This document shows positions 1-6,678 of a DNA stretch of 24,110 bases, piece after piece. Made by a program: the position numbers and the translations under genes. Source of the stretch: JAEMQF01 sp049297615 (GTDB lineage: Bacteria > Pseudomonadota > Gammaproteobacteria > Burkholderiales > Burkholderiaceae_C); assembly GCA_049297615.1 (NCBI GenBank), contig JBAQUQ010000463.1, positions 1 through 24,110 of the forward strand, given 5' to 3'. The notes beneath the pieces are model-generated. The model saw only the letters and a program-made list of their open reading frames with translations. It was not told the origin of the DNA and did no database searches. Position 1 is the stretch's first letter. Each line of letters starts with the position of its first letter.

Positions 1-105
1 CACGATGCCCGCACCGATGCAGGCCAGGCGCAGCCCGGCCGCGCCGAAGCGGGCGACGATCAGCCCGGCTGCGCCGGTCTGGGCGAGAACGCGGCACGAC
101 CTCAT
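1..105 (-). CDS. N-terminal fragment, possible ABC-transport auxiliary lipoprotein
   Basis: Only the first 35 codons are inside the window. The ATG at 105-103 overlaps the TGA stop of the MCE gene by 4 bp (ATGA), so translation is probably coupled to it. The visible N-terminus is basic (MRSCR) and then alternates Ala/Gly/Leu/Ile with scattered Arg. It resembles a weak signal peptide with a Cys near residue 29, but not a textbook lipobox. In many proteobacterial MCE operons the gene after the MCE protein encodes an outer-membrane-facing lipoprotein of the PqiC/ABC auxiliary type, and that is the basis of the call. Function is inferred from position only; the sequence does not prove it. Confidence 0.5.
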   Translation of the reverse strand, partial: MRSCRVLAQTGAAGLIVARFGAAGLRLACIGAGIV

Positions 106-1151
106 GGCAACTTGATCTCGGTGTCGCGCGCGAACGGCCATTTGCGGTTCACTTCATTGACGAGATGCTCCACCTTGCGCAGGCTGGCCTCGACCTCGGC
201 GCGCAGCAGTCCCAAATCAACCGTCGCCGCGCGCGCATTGCCAGCGATGCCCTGAGCCTCGAGCAATAGTGCATCGACCTTCTTCAAGCTGTCGCGCGCC
301 TCAGCCAGCAGGCCGCCCAGTTGCGCCAGCGTCGCGCGCGTTTCCTTCATCGCACCGTTTTCGCCGAAGACCTGTGCATCGGCCTTGGCCATCACGCCGT
401 CGGCCTTCAGCGCCAGCGCGTCGGCGCGCTGCACGAAGCCGTCGACGCGTTGTACCAGGCCGTTCAGCCGTGCGAGCAGCGCACTCGTCTGGTTCAACGT
501 GGCATCGACGCGTTTGCGCGCGCTCGTGTCGTCGCCCATCACCACGCCCAGGGCGCCGCGCGGCCCGTTCAGATTTTCAGTGGTGGTCTGAAGGTTGCGC
601 AGGCTGTTGTTGAGCGGCGCCTCGGCGCCCGACATGGCGGTGAGATTGGCGAGCAGGTCGCGAACGCTGGACAACATCTTCGGAATCTCCGCTGACGCGT
701 CGCCGCTCAACACCTTTCGCACCGCACCGTCGGGCAGTGGCTCGTCAGTGAGCACGCCGGTGTAGGCGCGAATCTTCGGCGCGCCCACCAGGCCGCTGAC
801 CATGGTGAACACGCTGGACTCGCGCAGCCAATGCGCGTCTTTCACCGGGACATCGATCACGATGCGGGCGTTGCCTTCGCTCGAGAGTTCGATGCGATTC
901 ACGCGGCCGATGGCGAAGCCGGCGAAAGTCAGGTCCATGCCGACGACGACGCCCTCGGAGTTCTCCGCGACCAGCACCAGGGTCTGCTTGCGTTCGAACG
1001 CGCCGCGCGCGTAGAGCACATAGGCCGCCGCAGCGACGATGAGCAGCAGCACGCCCCACAGCAGCAGCCGCGCCTTCAGGTCGAGGTGGGCGACGGGAGG
1101 CGCGTCGTCCAGGGGGTTCAGGTCGGGTGGCGTGGGCATCGAATCCGTCAA
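102..1151 (-). CDS. MCE (MlaD/PqiB-family) periplasmic lipid-transport protein
   Basis: MCE-domain protein of 349 residues, expected to be anchored in the inner membrane and to carry phospholipid or another lipid across the periplasm with a MlaE-type permease. One transmembrane helix lies at about residues 29-48 (LLLWGVLLLIVAAAAYVLYA). One MCE domain follows at about 57-131, with the family-typical segments GVVVGMDLTFAGFAIGRV and GLVGAPKIRAY. A long Ala/Leu/Glu-rich helical tail follows (about 150-340), as in other single-MCE proteins that form hexameric rings or tubes. The TTG at 1151 overlaps the TGA of the permease gene (TTGA). An in-frame ATG at 1139 (MPTPPDL) is an alternative start. Both ends overlap neighbours by 4 bp, so this is the middle gene of a coupled operon. 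The family call is firm; the lipid carried is unknown. Confidence 0.9.
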   Translation of the reverse strand: MTDSMPTPPDLNPLDDAPPVAHLDLKARLLLWGVLLLIVAAAAYVLYARGAFERKQTLVLVAENSEGVVVGMDLTFAGFAIGRVNRIELSSEGNARIVIDVPVKDAHWLRESSVFTMVSGLVGAPKIRAYTGVLTDEPLPDGAVRKVLSGDASAEIPKMLSSVRDLLANLTAMSGAEAPLNNSLRNLQTTTENLNGPRGALGVVMGDDTSARKRVDATLNQTSALLARLNGLVQRVDGFVQRADALALKADGVMAKADAQVFGENGAMKETRATLAQLGGLLAEARDSLKKVDALLLEAQGIAGNARAATVDLGLLRAEVEASLRKVEHLVNEVNRKWPFARDTEIKLP

Positions 1152-1948
1152 TAGTAGTTGCCCACGAGAGACACCATCTCGATCAATAGCACCACGGCGA
1201 ACAGACGCGCCAGGCGCGCAATGTCGGCGTGCACTCGGGCCGCGCCGGCGGTGCCTTCATGCGCACTGGGCACCATAGGAATGATGGCCACCGCGAGGCT
1301 CAGGAAGAAAGTCTTCAAGGCAAAGATCAACACGATCACAGGGCTGAACACCTGGCCGACGGTGCGCGTGAATGCTTCCAGGCCCCAACTATCGAATCCA
1401 TACAGCGAAAGGTAGGTCAACAGCAGCGTGCTGGCGCCGCTCACCGCGGCCAGGGTGAGCACGGCAAAAGCGCCGGCTGCCGCAAGCGGCAGCATGCTGT
1501 CGCGCGTGGGGTCGCCCCCGGCCGCGAGCATGGCCTGGAACTCGCCACGCAGGTGCATCGCACGCACCTGCTCGCCGGCCGGGACGGCGTAGCGCAGCGC
1601 CGCAAACAGCGCAGCCGAGAGCGGAATCAGTTCGAGGACGAGGGTGCGTACCAGCACGTCCAGCGCATAACGCGTCAGACCGTAGCTCAGCGCAGTGGCG
1701 AGCACGATGCGGATGATGATCAGCGCGGCGATCGCCGAGATCGCCGTGAAGCTCGGCAGCAGGGGCATCGTCGCGCGGTAGATCGCGTGCAGTAATCGCG
1801 GGCGCTGCACGCGGCGGTAACTCGACGGCGACAGCGACAGCACCATGATCCGCGCGCCGAAATGCAGCACATGGCGCCAGCCGCCCCACCATTGGAGCAA
1901 GGCGTGCCAGGTGGGGTGGATCAAGTCCGGCAATGGGGCGGGTGGCAT
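1148..1948 (-). CDS. MlaE-type ABC transporter permease
   Basis: Integral membrane permease of the MlaE (YrbE) family, partner of the MCE protein encoded immediately downstream. The product is 266 residues from the ATG at 1948. Hydrophobic segments include one near SFTAISAIAALIIIRIVLAT and others over the C-terminal half, with the conserved-type stretch LELIPLSAALFAALRYA. The C-terminus (SLVGNYY) ends in TGA, overlapping the TTG of the MCE gene. A GTG at 1999 would add 17 residues. The frame stays open up to the EamA stop at 2093-2095 without a clear start codon, so the N-terminus is uncertain. A cognate ATPase (MlaF-like) would be expected next to it but is not present in the window. The neighbour upstream is an unrelated EamA transporter. 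Confidence 0.86.
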   Translation of the reverse strand: MPPAPLPDLIHPTWHALLQWWGGWRHVLHFGARIMVLSLSPSSYRRVQRPRLLHAIYRATMPLLPSFTAISAIAALIIIRIVLATALSYGLTRYALDVLVRTLVLELIPLSAALFAALRYAVPAGEQVRAMHLRGEFQAMLAAGGDPTRDSMLPLAAAGAFAVLTLAAVSGASTLLLTYLSLYGFDSWGLEAFTRTVGQVFSPVIVLIFALKTFFLSLAVAIIPMVPSAHEGTAGAARVHADIARLARLFAVVLLIEMVSLVGNYY

Positions 1949-2092
1949 GAGCAGCGAGAATCGTGGTCGCCATTGTGCCCAGCGTTTGGCGGACCGCACC
2001 GCGCGGCTGGCTCGGCGGGCGACGTTCCCGGGCTCGCGGAAGACTTCGAGGACCTGTCGGTGGGCGTCGACAAGGGCGCAGCGGACACGGCC

Positions 2093-2989
2093 TCAGGCCA
2101 CGACCGACTCTGCGGCGGCTGCGGCGGGCCTGGACAATTCGTTGAACACCAGGGCCGCGAGCACTGTACTGCCACCGAGCACGGTGGCCAGCCCCGGCCG
2201 CTCGCCGCCGAAGCCCCAGGCGAGCAGGATGCCGAACACGACTTCGAGCAAGGCGAGCAGGGCCATTTCAGGTGCCGCGAGACGGCGCGCGACGTGCATC
2301 ACGAGGACGCAGGGAATGCCGAGCTGCACGACGCCGAGCAAGGCAAGCAAGGCCATGTCGTGGCCCGAGATTTGAAGCGGCCAGGCGAACGGCAAGCACG
2401 CAAGGGCCGACAACACGCCGCCGACCAGCACCGCAACACTGATGTCGATGTCTTGCCCCGAGTGCTGCAACACGACCCAGTTGACAGCCGCCGCGACAGG
2501 AATCCCCAGGGCCACGAGCACGCCGACGACGTGGCGGCCCGCCATGCCCGAAACGTCGAAGGCGTACATCGTCACGATGCCTCCCGAGGCAAGGAAGATC
2601 GCCAACCAGGTCCGCCCGCCCACCCGTTTGCCAAGCACGCCCCACGCCAGCAGGGCCGTGAACACAGGCGCCAGGCTCTGCATGATGAGCACATTGGCCA
2701 CCCGCGTCAGCGACAGCGCAACCATGAAACAGGTGAACATCACCGCCCACATCAGGCCGCTGATCCACACCGCCACACCACCTTGGGTGAGTGCAGCAAA
2801 CGGCCGCGTCGACCTGGAGATTCGCCGGCGCAAGCCGAACCACACCAGCACAGTCAACGACGCGAACACGCTGCGCCAGAATGTAATCTCCAAGCCTTCG
2901 CTCGACTCGAGGTGCCGGCTCACCAAGCCGCCGATGCTCCACATCGAGGCGGCAAGGACCATCAGGACAATCGCGTTGCGATGTTTCAT
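2093..2989 (-). CDS. EamA/DMT-family transporter
   Basis: Inner-membrane protein of 298 residues with the drug/metabolite transporter pattern: two EamA repeats and about ten hydrophobic helices. The N-terminus MKHRNAIVLMVLAASMWSIG is typical of EamA proteins (first helix with a W-S-I-G turn), followed by ITFWRSVFASLTVL in the second helix. The second repeat begins near AVAVLVGGVLSALACLPFAW. Start is the ATG at 2989; stop TGA at 2095-2093. It lies 54 bp downstream of the TauE/SafE gene on the same strand and about 144 bp upstream of the MlaE permease. The substrate cannot be predicted: the family includes exporters of amino acids and many other small metabolites. A second, distinct EamA gene lies at 5204-6124. 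Confidence 0.88.
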   Translation of the reverse strand: MKHRNAIVLMVLAASMWSIGGLVSRHLESSEGLEITFWRSVFASLTVLVWFGLRRRISRSTRPFAALTQGGVAVWISGLMWAVMFTCFMVALSLTRVANVLIMQSLAPVFTALLAWGVLGKRVGGRTWLAIFLASGGIVTMYAFDVSGMAGRHVVGVLVALGIPVAAAVNWVVLQHSGQDIDISVAVLVGGVLSALACLPFAWPLQISGHDMALLALLGVVQLGIPCVLVMHVARRLAAPEMALLALLEVVFGILLAWGFGGERPGLATVLGGSTVLAALVFNELSRPAAAAAESVVA

Positions 2990-3043
2990 CTCGATCGTCG
3001 ATTTTGAATCACAGCGGCTCGATGGTCGCCCGGAACGATCGAT

Positions 3044-3895
3044 TCAGAAACTCGCCGCCTGAGCCAGCATGTACAGGGCCAGCGTGAGCAGCAAGCAGGC
3101 GAATGCACGCCTGAGCTGACGCACGTTCATGCGATGCGCGGCGCGCGCCCCCCAAGGCGCGGCCAACATGCTCGCGGCAGCCAGCGTGAACAAGGCGGGC
3201 AGGTAGAGGTAGCCGATCGCGCCGGCGGGCATGTCGGGCAAGGACCAGCCCGCGATGATGTAGCCCAATGTTCCGGCCACGGCGACGGGAAATCCCAGCG
3301 CCGCGGAAGTGGCGATGGCATTGATGATGGGGACATTGCACGCGACCATGAGCGGCACGGTCATGAAGGCACCCCCCGCGCCGACCAGGGTGGCGATCAC
3401 GCCGATGGCGCTGCCGCTGCCGAACAGGGCGCCGCCTTGCGGCATGCGGCGCCCTGGCCTGGGCTTGCGCTCAAAGAAGATCTGCGTTGCCGAGAATGCG
3501 AGAAACACGGCGAACAGAGTCGCCAACACCGCAGACGGCAAGGCCTTGGCGATCTGCGCGCCCAGCAGCGAGCCGAGCACGATGCCCGGGGCGAGCAGCT
3601 TCACGACATCCCAATGCACGGCGCCGCGCCGGTGATGGGCGCGCAGCGACGCCAGTGACGTGAAGCAGATCGTCGCCAGGGAAGTCGCGACGGCCATCTT
3701 CACGATATGTTGCGCCGGCATTCCCGTCGACGGCAGCACGAGGGTCATGACAGGAACGAGCATGGCGCCGCCGCCGATACCCAGCAGTCCGGCGAGAAAA
3801 CCCGCCACGCTGCCCAGGAGCAGCAACTCGATCACGAGCTGCCATTGGTCGGGCGAGTTCAGACAGTTCCCAGCAGCGTGATGACGGCCTGCCAC
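3044..3895 (-). CDS. TauE/SafE (DUF81) family permease
   Basis: Membrane protein of the sulfite/organosulfonate exporter TauE/SafE family. The diagnostic N-terminal motif GFLAGLLGIGGGAMLVPVM appears in the first helix, and a second, half-repeat-like motif (IGVIATLVGAGGAFMTVPLM) appears mid-protein. Eight or so hydrophobic segments are visible. The start is uncertain. The GTG at 3895 overlaps the 3' end of the EVE gene by 37 bp. A CTG at 3862 would give a 4-bp overlap with the EVE stop. A GTG at 3835 (before IELLLLGSVAGF) would give a more typical N-terminus. Family members export sulfite, sulfonates or similar sulfur/carboxylate anions, but the actual substrate is not visible. Probably co-transcribed with the EVE gene upstream. 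Confidence 0.87.
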   Translation of the reverse strand: MAGRHHAAGNCLNSPDQWQLVIELLLLGSVAGFLAGLLGIGGGAMLVPVMTLVLPSTGMPAQHIVKMAVATSLATICFTSLASLRAHHRRGAVHWDVVKLLAPGIVLGSLLGAQIAKALPSAVLATLFAVFLAFSATQIFFERKPRPGRRMPQGGALFGSGSAIGVIATLVGAGGAFMTVPLMVACNVPIINAIATSAALGFPVAVAGTLGYIIAGWSLPDMPAGAIGYLYLPALFTLAAASMLAAPWGARAAHRMNVRQLRRAFACLLLTLALYMLAQAASF

Positions 3896-4323
3896 TGCGC
3901 GTCAGTGACGGGAGTGATCGACAGCCGATTTCCCCGGCGCAAGACCAGCATCGTCGCCAGGGCCGCTTCGTCGCGCATTCGCTGCAGGCTGAACAGGGCG
4001 GTCTTGCGCACGAATTTCACGTCGACATGCACCCAGCGTGGCTCGGCACGGCTCGACTTGATGTCGAAGTAGTCGCTCTTCTTGTCGAACTGCGTTGCGT
4101 CCGGGTAGGCGCTGCTGGCGACGCTGGCCAAACCTGCAATGCCGGGTTCGGCGCAAGACGAGTGATAGAACAACACGCCGTCGCCGACGCGCATGTGATC
4201 ACGCATGAAGTTGCGCGACTGGTAGCTGCGCACTCCCACCCAAGGCAGGGTCTGCAGCGGTGCTGCGGCGAGATCGTCGATCGAGCACTCGCCGGGCTCG
4301 CTCTTCATCAACCAGTAGTTCAT
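3859..4323 (-). CDS. EVE-domain protein
   Basis: Protein of 154 residues made of a single EVE domain, a PUA-like fold related to YTH domains and thought to bind modified bases in nucleic acids. The N-terminus MNYWLMKSEPGECSIDDL and the segment GVRSYQSRNFMRDHMRVGDG are characteristic, followed by VLFYHSS and the C-terminal SITPVTDAQW. Start is the ATG at 4323. It begins only about 24 nt after the end of the 6S RNA on the same strand, and I see no Shine-Dalgarno-like sequence in front of it. Read-through from ssrS or a weak internal start is therefore possible. Stand-alone EVE proteins are common housekeeping genes in proteobacteria. A role in defence or RNA modification is not shown here. Confidence 0.9.
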   Translation of the reverse strand: MNYWLMKSEPGECSIDDLAAAPLQTLPWVGVRSYQSRNFMRDHMRVGDGVLFYHSSCAEPGIAGLASVASSAYPDATQFDKKSDYFDIKSSRAEPRWVHVDVKFVRKTALFSLQRMRDEAALATMLVLRRGNRLSITPVTDAQWQAVITLLGTV

Positions 4324-4346
4324 CGGGGGCGGGGTGCGGCTTGAAT

Positions 4347-4530
4347 GAGTTGTCCGCCGCGAACCGTGGGCCGCATTCCTGAACCCAGGCAGTTCAGGTG
4401 GGCGAGGTCAGCCGGGCTTCGGGTTCATCTGACGCGAGACGATCACACCTACCAAGCGATGTTCCAAGCCCCAGCTCATACGAGCATCGGTTCAAGGAAA
4501 TTTAAGACCCACGCGAATGCGACGGACAAG
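4347..4530 (-). ncRNA. ssrS: 6S RNA (regulator of sigma70 RNA polymerase)
   Basis: Small RNA of about 184 nt that mimics an open promoter and sequesters housekeeping RNA polymerase. On the minus strand the 5' segment TTGTCCGTCGC (4529-4519) pairs with the 3' segment GCGGCGGACAA (4360-4350), with one G-U pair. The inner helix CGTGGGTC pairs with GGCCCACG further in. A long AU-rich single-stranded side (TTAAATTTCC) faces a small hairpin CCTGAAC/GTTCAGG (4398-4378), as in the central-bubble region of enterobacterial 6S RNA. The order zapA then 6S RNA also matches the conserved neighbourhood in gamma- and betaproteobacteria. The ends are estimated from the closing stem and the TAGAAT -10 box, so they may be off by a few nucleotides. 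Confidence 0.87.
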
Positions 4531-4533
4531 TTC

Positions 4534-4539
4534 ATTCTA
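4534..4539 (-). promoter_or_regulatory. -10 box of the 6S RNA promoter
   Basis: TAGAAT on the minus strand lies 4-7 nt upstream of the first base of the closing stem of 6S RNA, at the spacing expected for a sigma70 -10 element. No good -35 hexamer is visible at 16-18 bp, so activity is inferred from the -10 box and the RNA position. Confidence 0.55.
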
Positions 4540-4570
4540 CGCTGCGCTCATGCGTCCACACGCGGCGCCA

Positions 4571-4879
4571 TCACAGCAATCGACCGTCTTCGCTGAGTGC
4601 CTGGTCGAGTCTGCGGATTAGTGCATCGATCGCTGGCGATGAATCGTCGGCGACCCGCTCACTTGCCTTGGGTGCGATACCCTGGGCTGACGCCTCGTAC
4701 GCGAGGTTGAGCGCGGCCAGGACGGCGATGCGTTCGCGCGCTTTCACTTTGCCCTTGGCACGAATCGCGGACATCTCGCGATCGACTTGCGCCACCGCAT
4801 CGAGCAAGCCGGCCTCGCCGCCCTCGGGGCAGGCGAGCACATAACTCTGCCCCATGATTGTGACGTCCAGTTGCTTCAC
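4571..4879 (-). CDS. zapA: Cell division protein ZapA
   Basis: ZapA promotes bundling of FtsZ protofilaments at the Z ring. The predicted protein has 102 residues, as usual for the family. The N-terminal beta-strand region reads KQLDVTIMGQSYVLACPEGGE, with the typical block around GLLDAVAQVDREM and the helix ERIAVLAALNLAYE leading to a C-terminal coiled coil (about 80-98). GTG at 4879 is chosen because the alignment-like start VKQLDVTIMGQ begins there; the longer frame upstream runs through the zapB-like gene and has no family similarity. It follows the zapB-like gene by 17 bp and precedes ssrS. Confidence 0.92.
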   Translation of the reverse strand: MKQLDVTIMGQSYVLACPEGGEAGLLDAVAQVDREMSAIRAKGKVKARERIAVLAALNLAYEASAQGIAPKASERVADDSSPAIDALIRRLDQALSEDGRLL

Positions 4880-4896
4880 GCGGCGCGCTCGTCGGA

Positions 4897-5136
4897 CTAC
4901 GCGTCGCCCTGATGCGGCGGCAGGCCGACGCTGACTTCCTTGGGCAGCCGCTCGAGCAGGGCGTCGATCCGGCCGCGCGCCGCGCTCAAGCGCGAGCGCA
5001 GGCTGTCGCGTTCGTGCGCAACCGCATCGATTTGCTCGCACAGCAAGGCATTCGTGCGCTTGAGTTCGTCGTGGCGCAACAGCAGGCGGTCGACACGATC
5101 GATGAGGTCTTCGAGCTGGGCCACAGGCTGGTGCAT
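4897..5136 (-). CDS. ZapB-like coiled-coil cell-division protein (TIGR02449-type)
   Basis: Small protein of 79 residues starting at the ATG at 5136 (MHQPVAQLEDLIDRVDRLLL). It is almost wholly helical with heptad-like Leu/Ile spacing (LEDLIDRVDRLLLRHDELKR, then LLCEQIDAVAHERDSLRSRL), ending in GLPPHQGDA. Short coiled-coil proteins of this kind sit directly upstream of zapA in many betaproteobacteria and are presumed to act with ZapA at the division site. Its likely TACAAT -10 box is only about 20 nt upstream of the start, so the leader is short. The longer frame to 5253 lacks a credible start and has no coiled-coil character. Confidence 0.82.
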   Translation of the reverse strand: MHQPVAQLEDLIDRVDRLLLRHDELKRTNALLCEQIDAVAHERDSLRSRLSAARGRIDALLERLPKEVSVGLPPHQGDA

Positions 5137-5158
5137 TGAGTCAAGCAGGGCAGGCGCG

Positions 5159-5164
5159 ATTGTA
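5159..5164 (-). promoter_or_regulatory. Candidate -10 box for the zapB-like/zapA unit
   Basis: TACAAT on the minus strand lies 22-27 nt upstream of the ATG of the zapB-like gene, in the only non-coding gap before it. A partial -35 (GCGACA) sits about 19 bp further upstream. The spacing is long, so this is a modest call. Confidence 0.4.
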
Positions 5165-5203
5165 GGCGCCGGCGCTTCGGCCGTGTCGCATCGCGAGGGC
5201 CCG

Positions 5204-6124
5204 CTATCGCTGGCGTGGCAAGAAAGTCCGCAGCGGGAACCGCAGTAGGCCACTGGCCAGCGCTGTGCCGATCACGATGGTCGCGCAGCCCAGCAACATC
5301 GGGCCCGTGACGACCTCGTCGAGGAACCAGGCACCCCAGGCAACGCCGAACGCGGGAATCAAGAACGTCACCGTGATGGCGTTCGAAGCGCCGACGTGGG
5401 CGATGAGGCGAAAGAAAAGGATGTAGGCGACGCCCGTGCACGCAATCGCCAGTGTCGCGACGGCACTCCATGCGCGCAGCGATGGCTGTGTGCTTGGCCA
5501 CCAGAATATCGATGGAGCGAGCAGGAATAGCGCCGCAAAGCATTGGCTGCCGGCGGCCACGGCGAGCGGCGCAACGCCGTTCAGGCGCCGCTTGGTGTAG
5601 TTTGCCGAAAAGCCGTAGAGCAAAGTGGCGAGCAGACAGGCGGCGATGGCCCAGCCGCTGCCGCCGGGCTTGAAGCCTGCATCGTGGTTGACATTGCTCC
5701 ACGCCAAGCCGAGCACTCCGAACAGGCCGATCACCAGGCCCAAAATGCGCGAAGGGTTGAGGCGTTCATTCAGCCAGAGCCAGGCGATGACGGCGCCGAA
5801 CAGCGGCGCCGCGGCGTTGAATATCGACGCCAAGCCGGCCGTGATCGACAACGTGGCAAAACCGAAGCACACGAAGGGCAAAGCGGAATTGGTCAGCCCG
5901 ACGACCGCGATCGGGCGCCACGCCGCGCGCAGCGCATCGAGCTGGCCACGCAGCGCCAGCAGCGGCATCAAGAAAAGCGCTGCGCCCAAGACGCGCACGG
6001 CGGCCAGCGCGACCGGACCGAACTCCGCAGCGCCGATGCGCATGAACAGGAATGAAGCGCCCCACAGGGCAGCCAGGCTCAGCAGCTCGAACGGGTCTCG
6101 AAGTTTGACTGTGTCGAGCTTCAA
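5204..6124 (-). CDS. EamA/DMT-family transporter (second copy)
   Basis: Membrane protein of 306 residues with two EamA repeats. The first helix contains LAALWGASFLFMRIG and the next ALAAVRVLGAALFLMPLLAL. The segment ITAGLASIFNAAAPLFGAVI is the usual end of the first repeat, and ITVTFLIPAFGVAWGAWFLDE the equivalent in the second. The start is taken as TTG at 6124 (LKLDTVKLRD), overlapping the ogt stop as TTGA; the frame continues far upstream through ogt without family similarity. The tight coupling to ogt and alkA suggests co-expression with alkylation repair, but the substrate is unknown and the association may be only operon packing. It is not a recent duplicate of the gene at 2093-2989 as far as eye comparison shows. 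Confidence 0.87.
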   Translation of the reverse strand: MKLDTVKLRDPFELLSLAALWGASFLFMRIGAAEFGPVALAAVRVLGAALFLMPLLALRGQLDALRAAWRPIAVVGLTNSALPFVCFGFATLSITAGLASIFNAAAPLFGAVIAWLWLNERLNPSRILGLVIGLFGVLGLAWSNVNHDAGFKPGGSGWAIAACLLATLLYGFSANYTKRRLNGVAPLAVAAGSQCFAALFLLAPSIFWWPSTQPSLRAWSAVATLAIACTGVAYILFFRLIAHVGASNAITVTFLIPAFGVAWGAWFLDEVVTGPMLLGCATIVIGTALASGLLRFPLRTFLPRQR

Positions 6125-6678
6125 GCGGCGGCCTCGAAAGGCAGGCAAGCCTGCAAGGCCCGAGCAGGGCGGTGCGGTTGGCGTTCGAGGGCGAGCAGGG
6201 CGACTTTGCGTTCCAAGCCAGCGGCGTAGCCGGTCAGCGCGCCCGAGCTGCCGAGCACGCGATGACAGGGCACGATGATCGCGACCGGATTGCGCCCGAC
6301 CGCAGCACCGACGGCCCGCGCAGCACTGGGCGCGCCGATCTGCGCGGCGATGTCGCCATAGCAGCATGTGCTGCTGCGTTCAATGCGCAACAGCGCCTGC
6401 CACACGCTGCGCTGGAACGGCGTGCCGTGCAGATCCAGAGCCAGATCGAAGACGACGGCCTCGCCGTTGAAGTAGCGCGAGAGTTGTTGCGTCGCGCGTT
6501 GCAACAGGGTGTCGACCTGCGTTTTCCGCGCGCTCAAACGCTGCGGGTGATGCTGCTGCGCTTCGAACCACGCACCCGCCAGGCCGTGCTCGGTGCGTGC
6601 GAGCTGCATCGTGCCCAGGGGCGAATCGAAGTAGCACCAGGCGGTGCAGGCTTGCTGAATTGCATCGAGCGTTGTCAT
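6121..6678 (-). CDS. ogt: Methylated-DNA--protein-cysteine methyltransferase
   Basis: Suicide repair enzyme that removes methyl groups from O6-methylguanine (and O4-methylthymine) by transfer to its own Cys. The product has 185 residues. The active-site motif PCHR is at 137-140 with Cys138 as acceptor, preceded by AVGAAVGRNPVAIIV, which carries the conserved Asn/Arg helix and the GxNP-type turn. The winged-helix DNA-binding part starts near TPFQRSVWQALLRIE. The short N-terminal domain is typical of Ogt rather than Ada. The ATG at 6678 overlaps the stop of the AlkA gene by 4 bp (ATGA), so it is translationally coupled to it. Confidence 0.95.
   Translation of the reverse strand: MTTLDAIQQACTAWCYFDSPLGTMQLARTEHGLAGAWFEAQQHHPQRLSARKTQVDTLLQRATQQLSRYFNGEAVVFDLALDLHGTPFQRSVWQALLRIERSSTCCYGDIAAQIGAPSAARAVGAAVGRNPVAIIVPCHRVLGSSGALTGYAAGLERKVALLALERQPHRPARALQACLPFEAAA

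Noticed and set aside
1862..3007. Long plus-strand open frame of 381 codons opposite the EamA gene
   Set aside because: Its composition is His/Arg/Gln-rich, typical of an antisense shadow in GC-rich coding DNA; the minus-strand protein is a clear transporter.
2990..3043. Two CGATCG palindromes in the gap before the EamA gene
   Set aside because: The hexamer is common in GC-rich genomes, and the two copies are not set in a larger symmetric site.
4345..4596. Plus-strand open frame of 83 codons across the zapA 3' end
   Set aside because: It lies opposite the 6S RNA and part of zapA, has no recognisable protein features, and the RNA pairing explains the sequence better.
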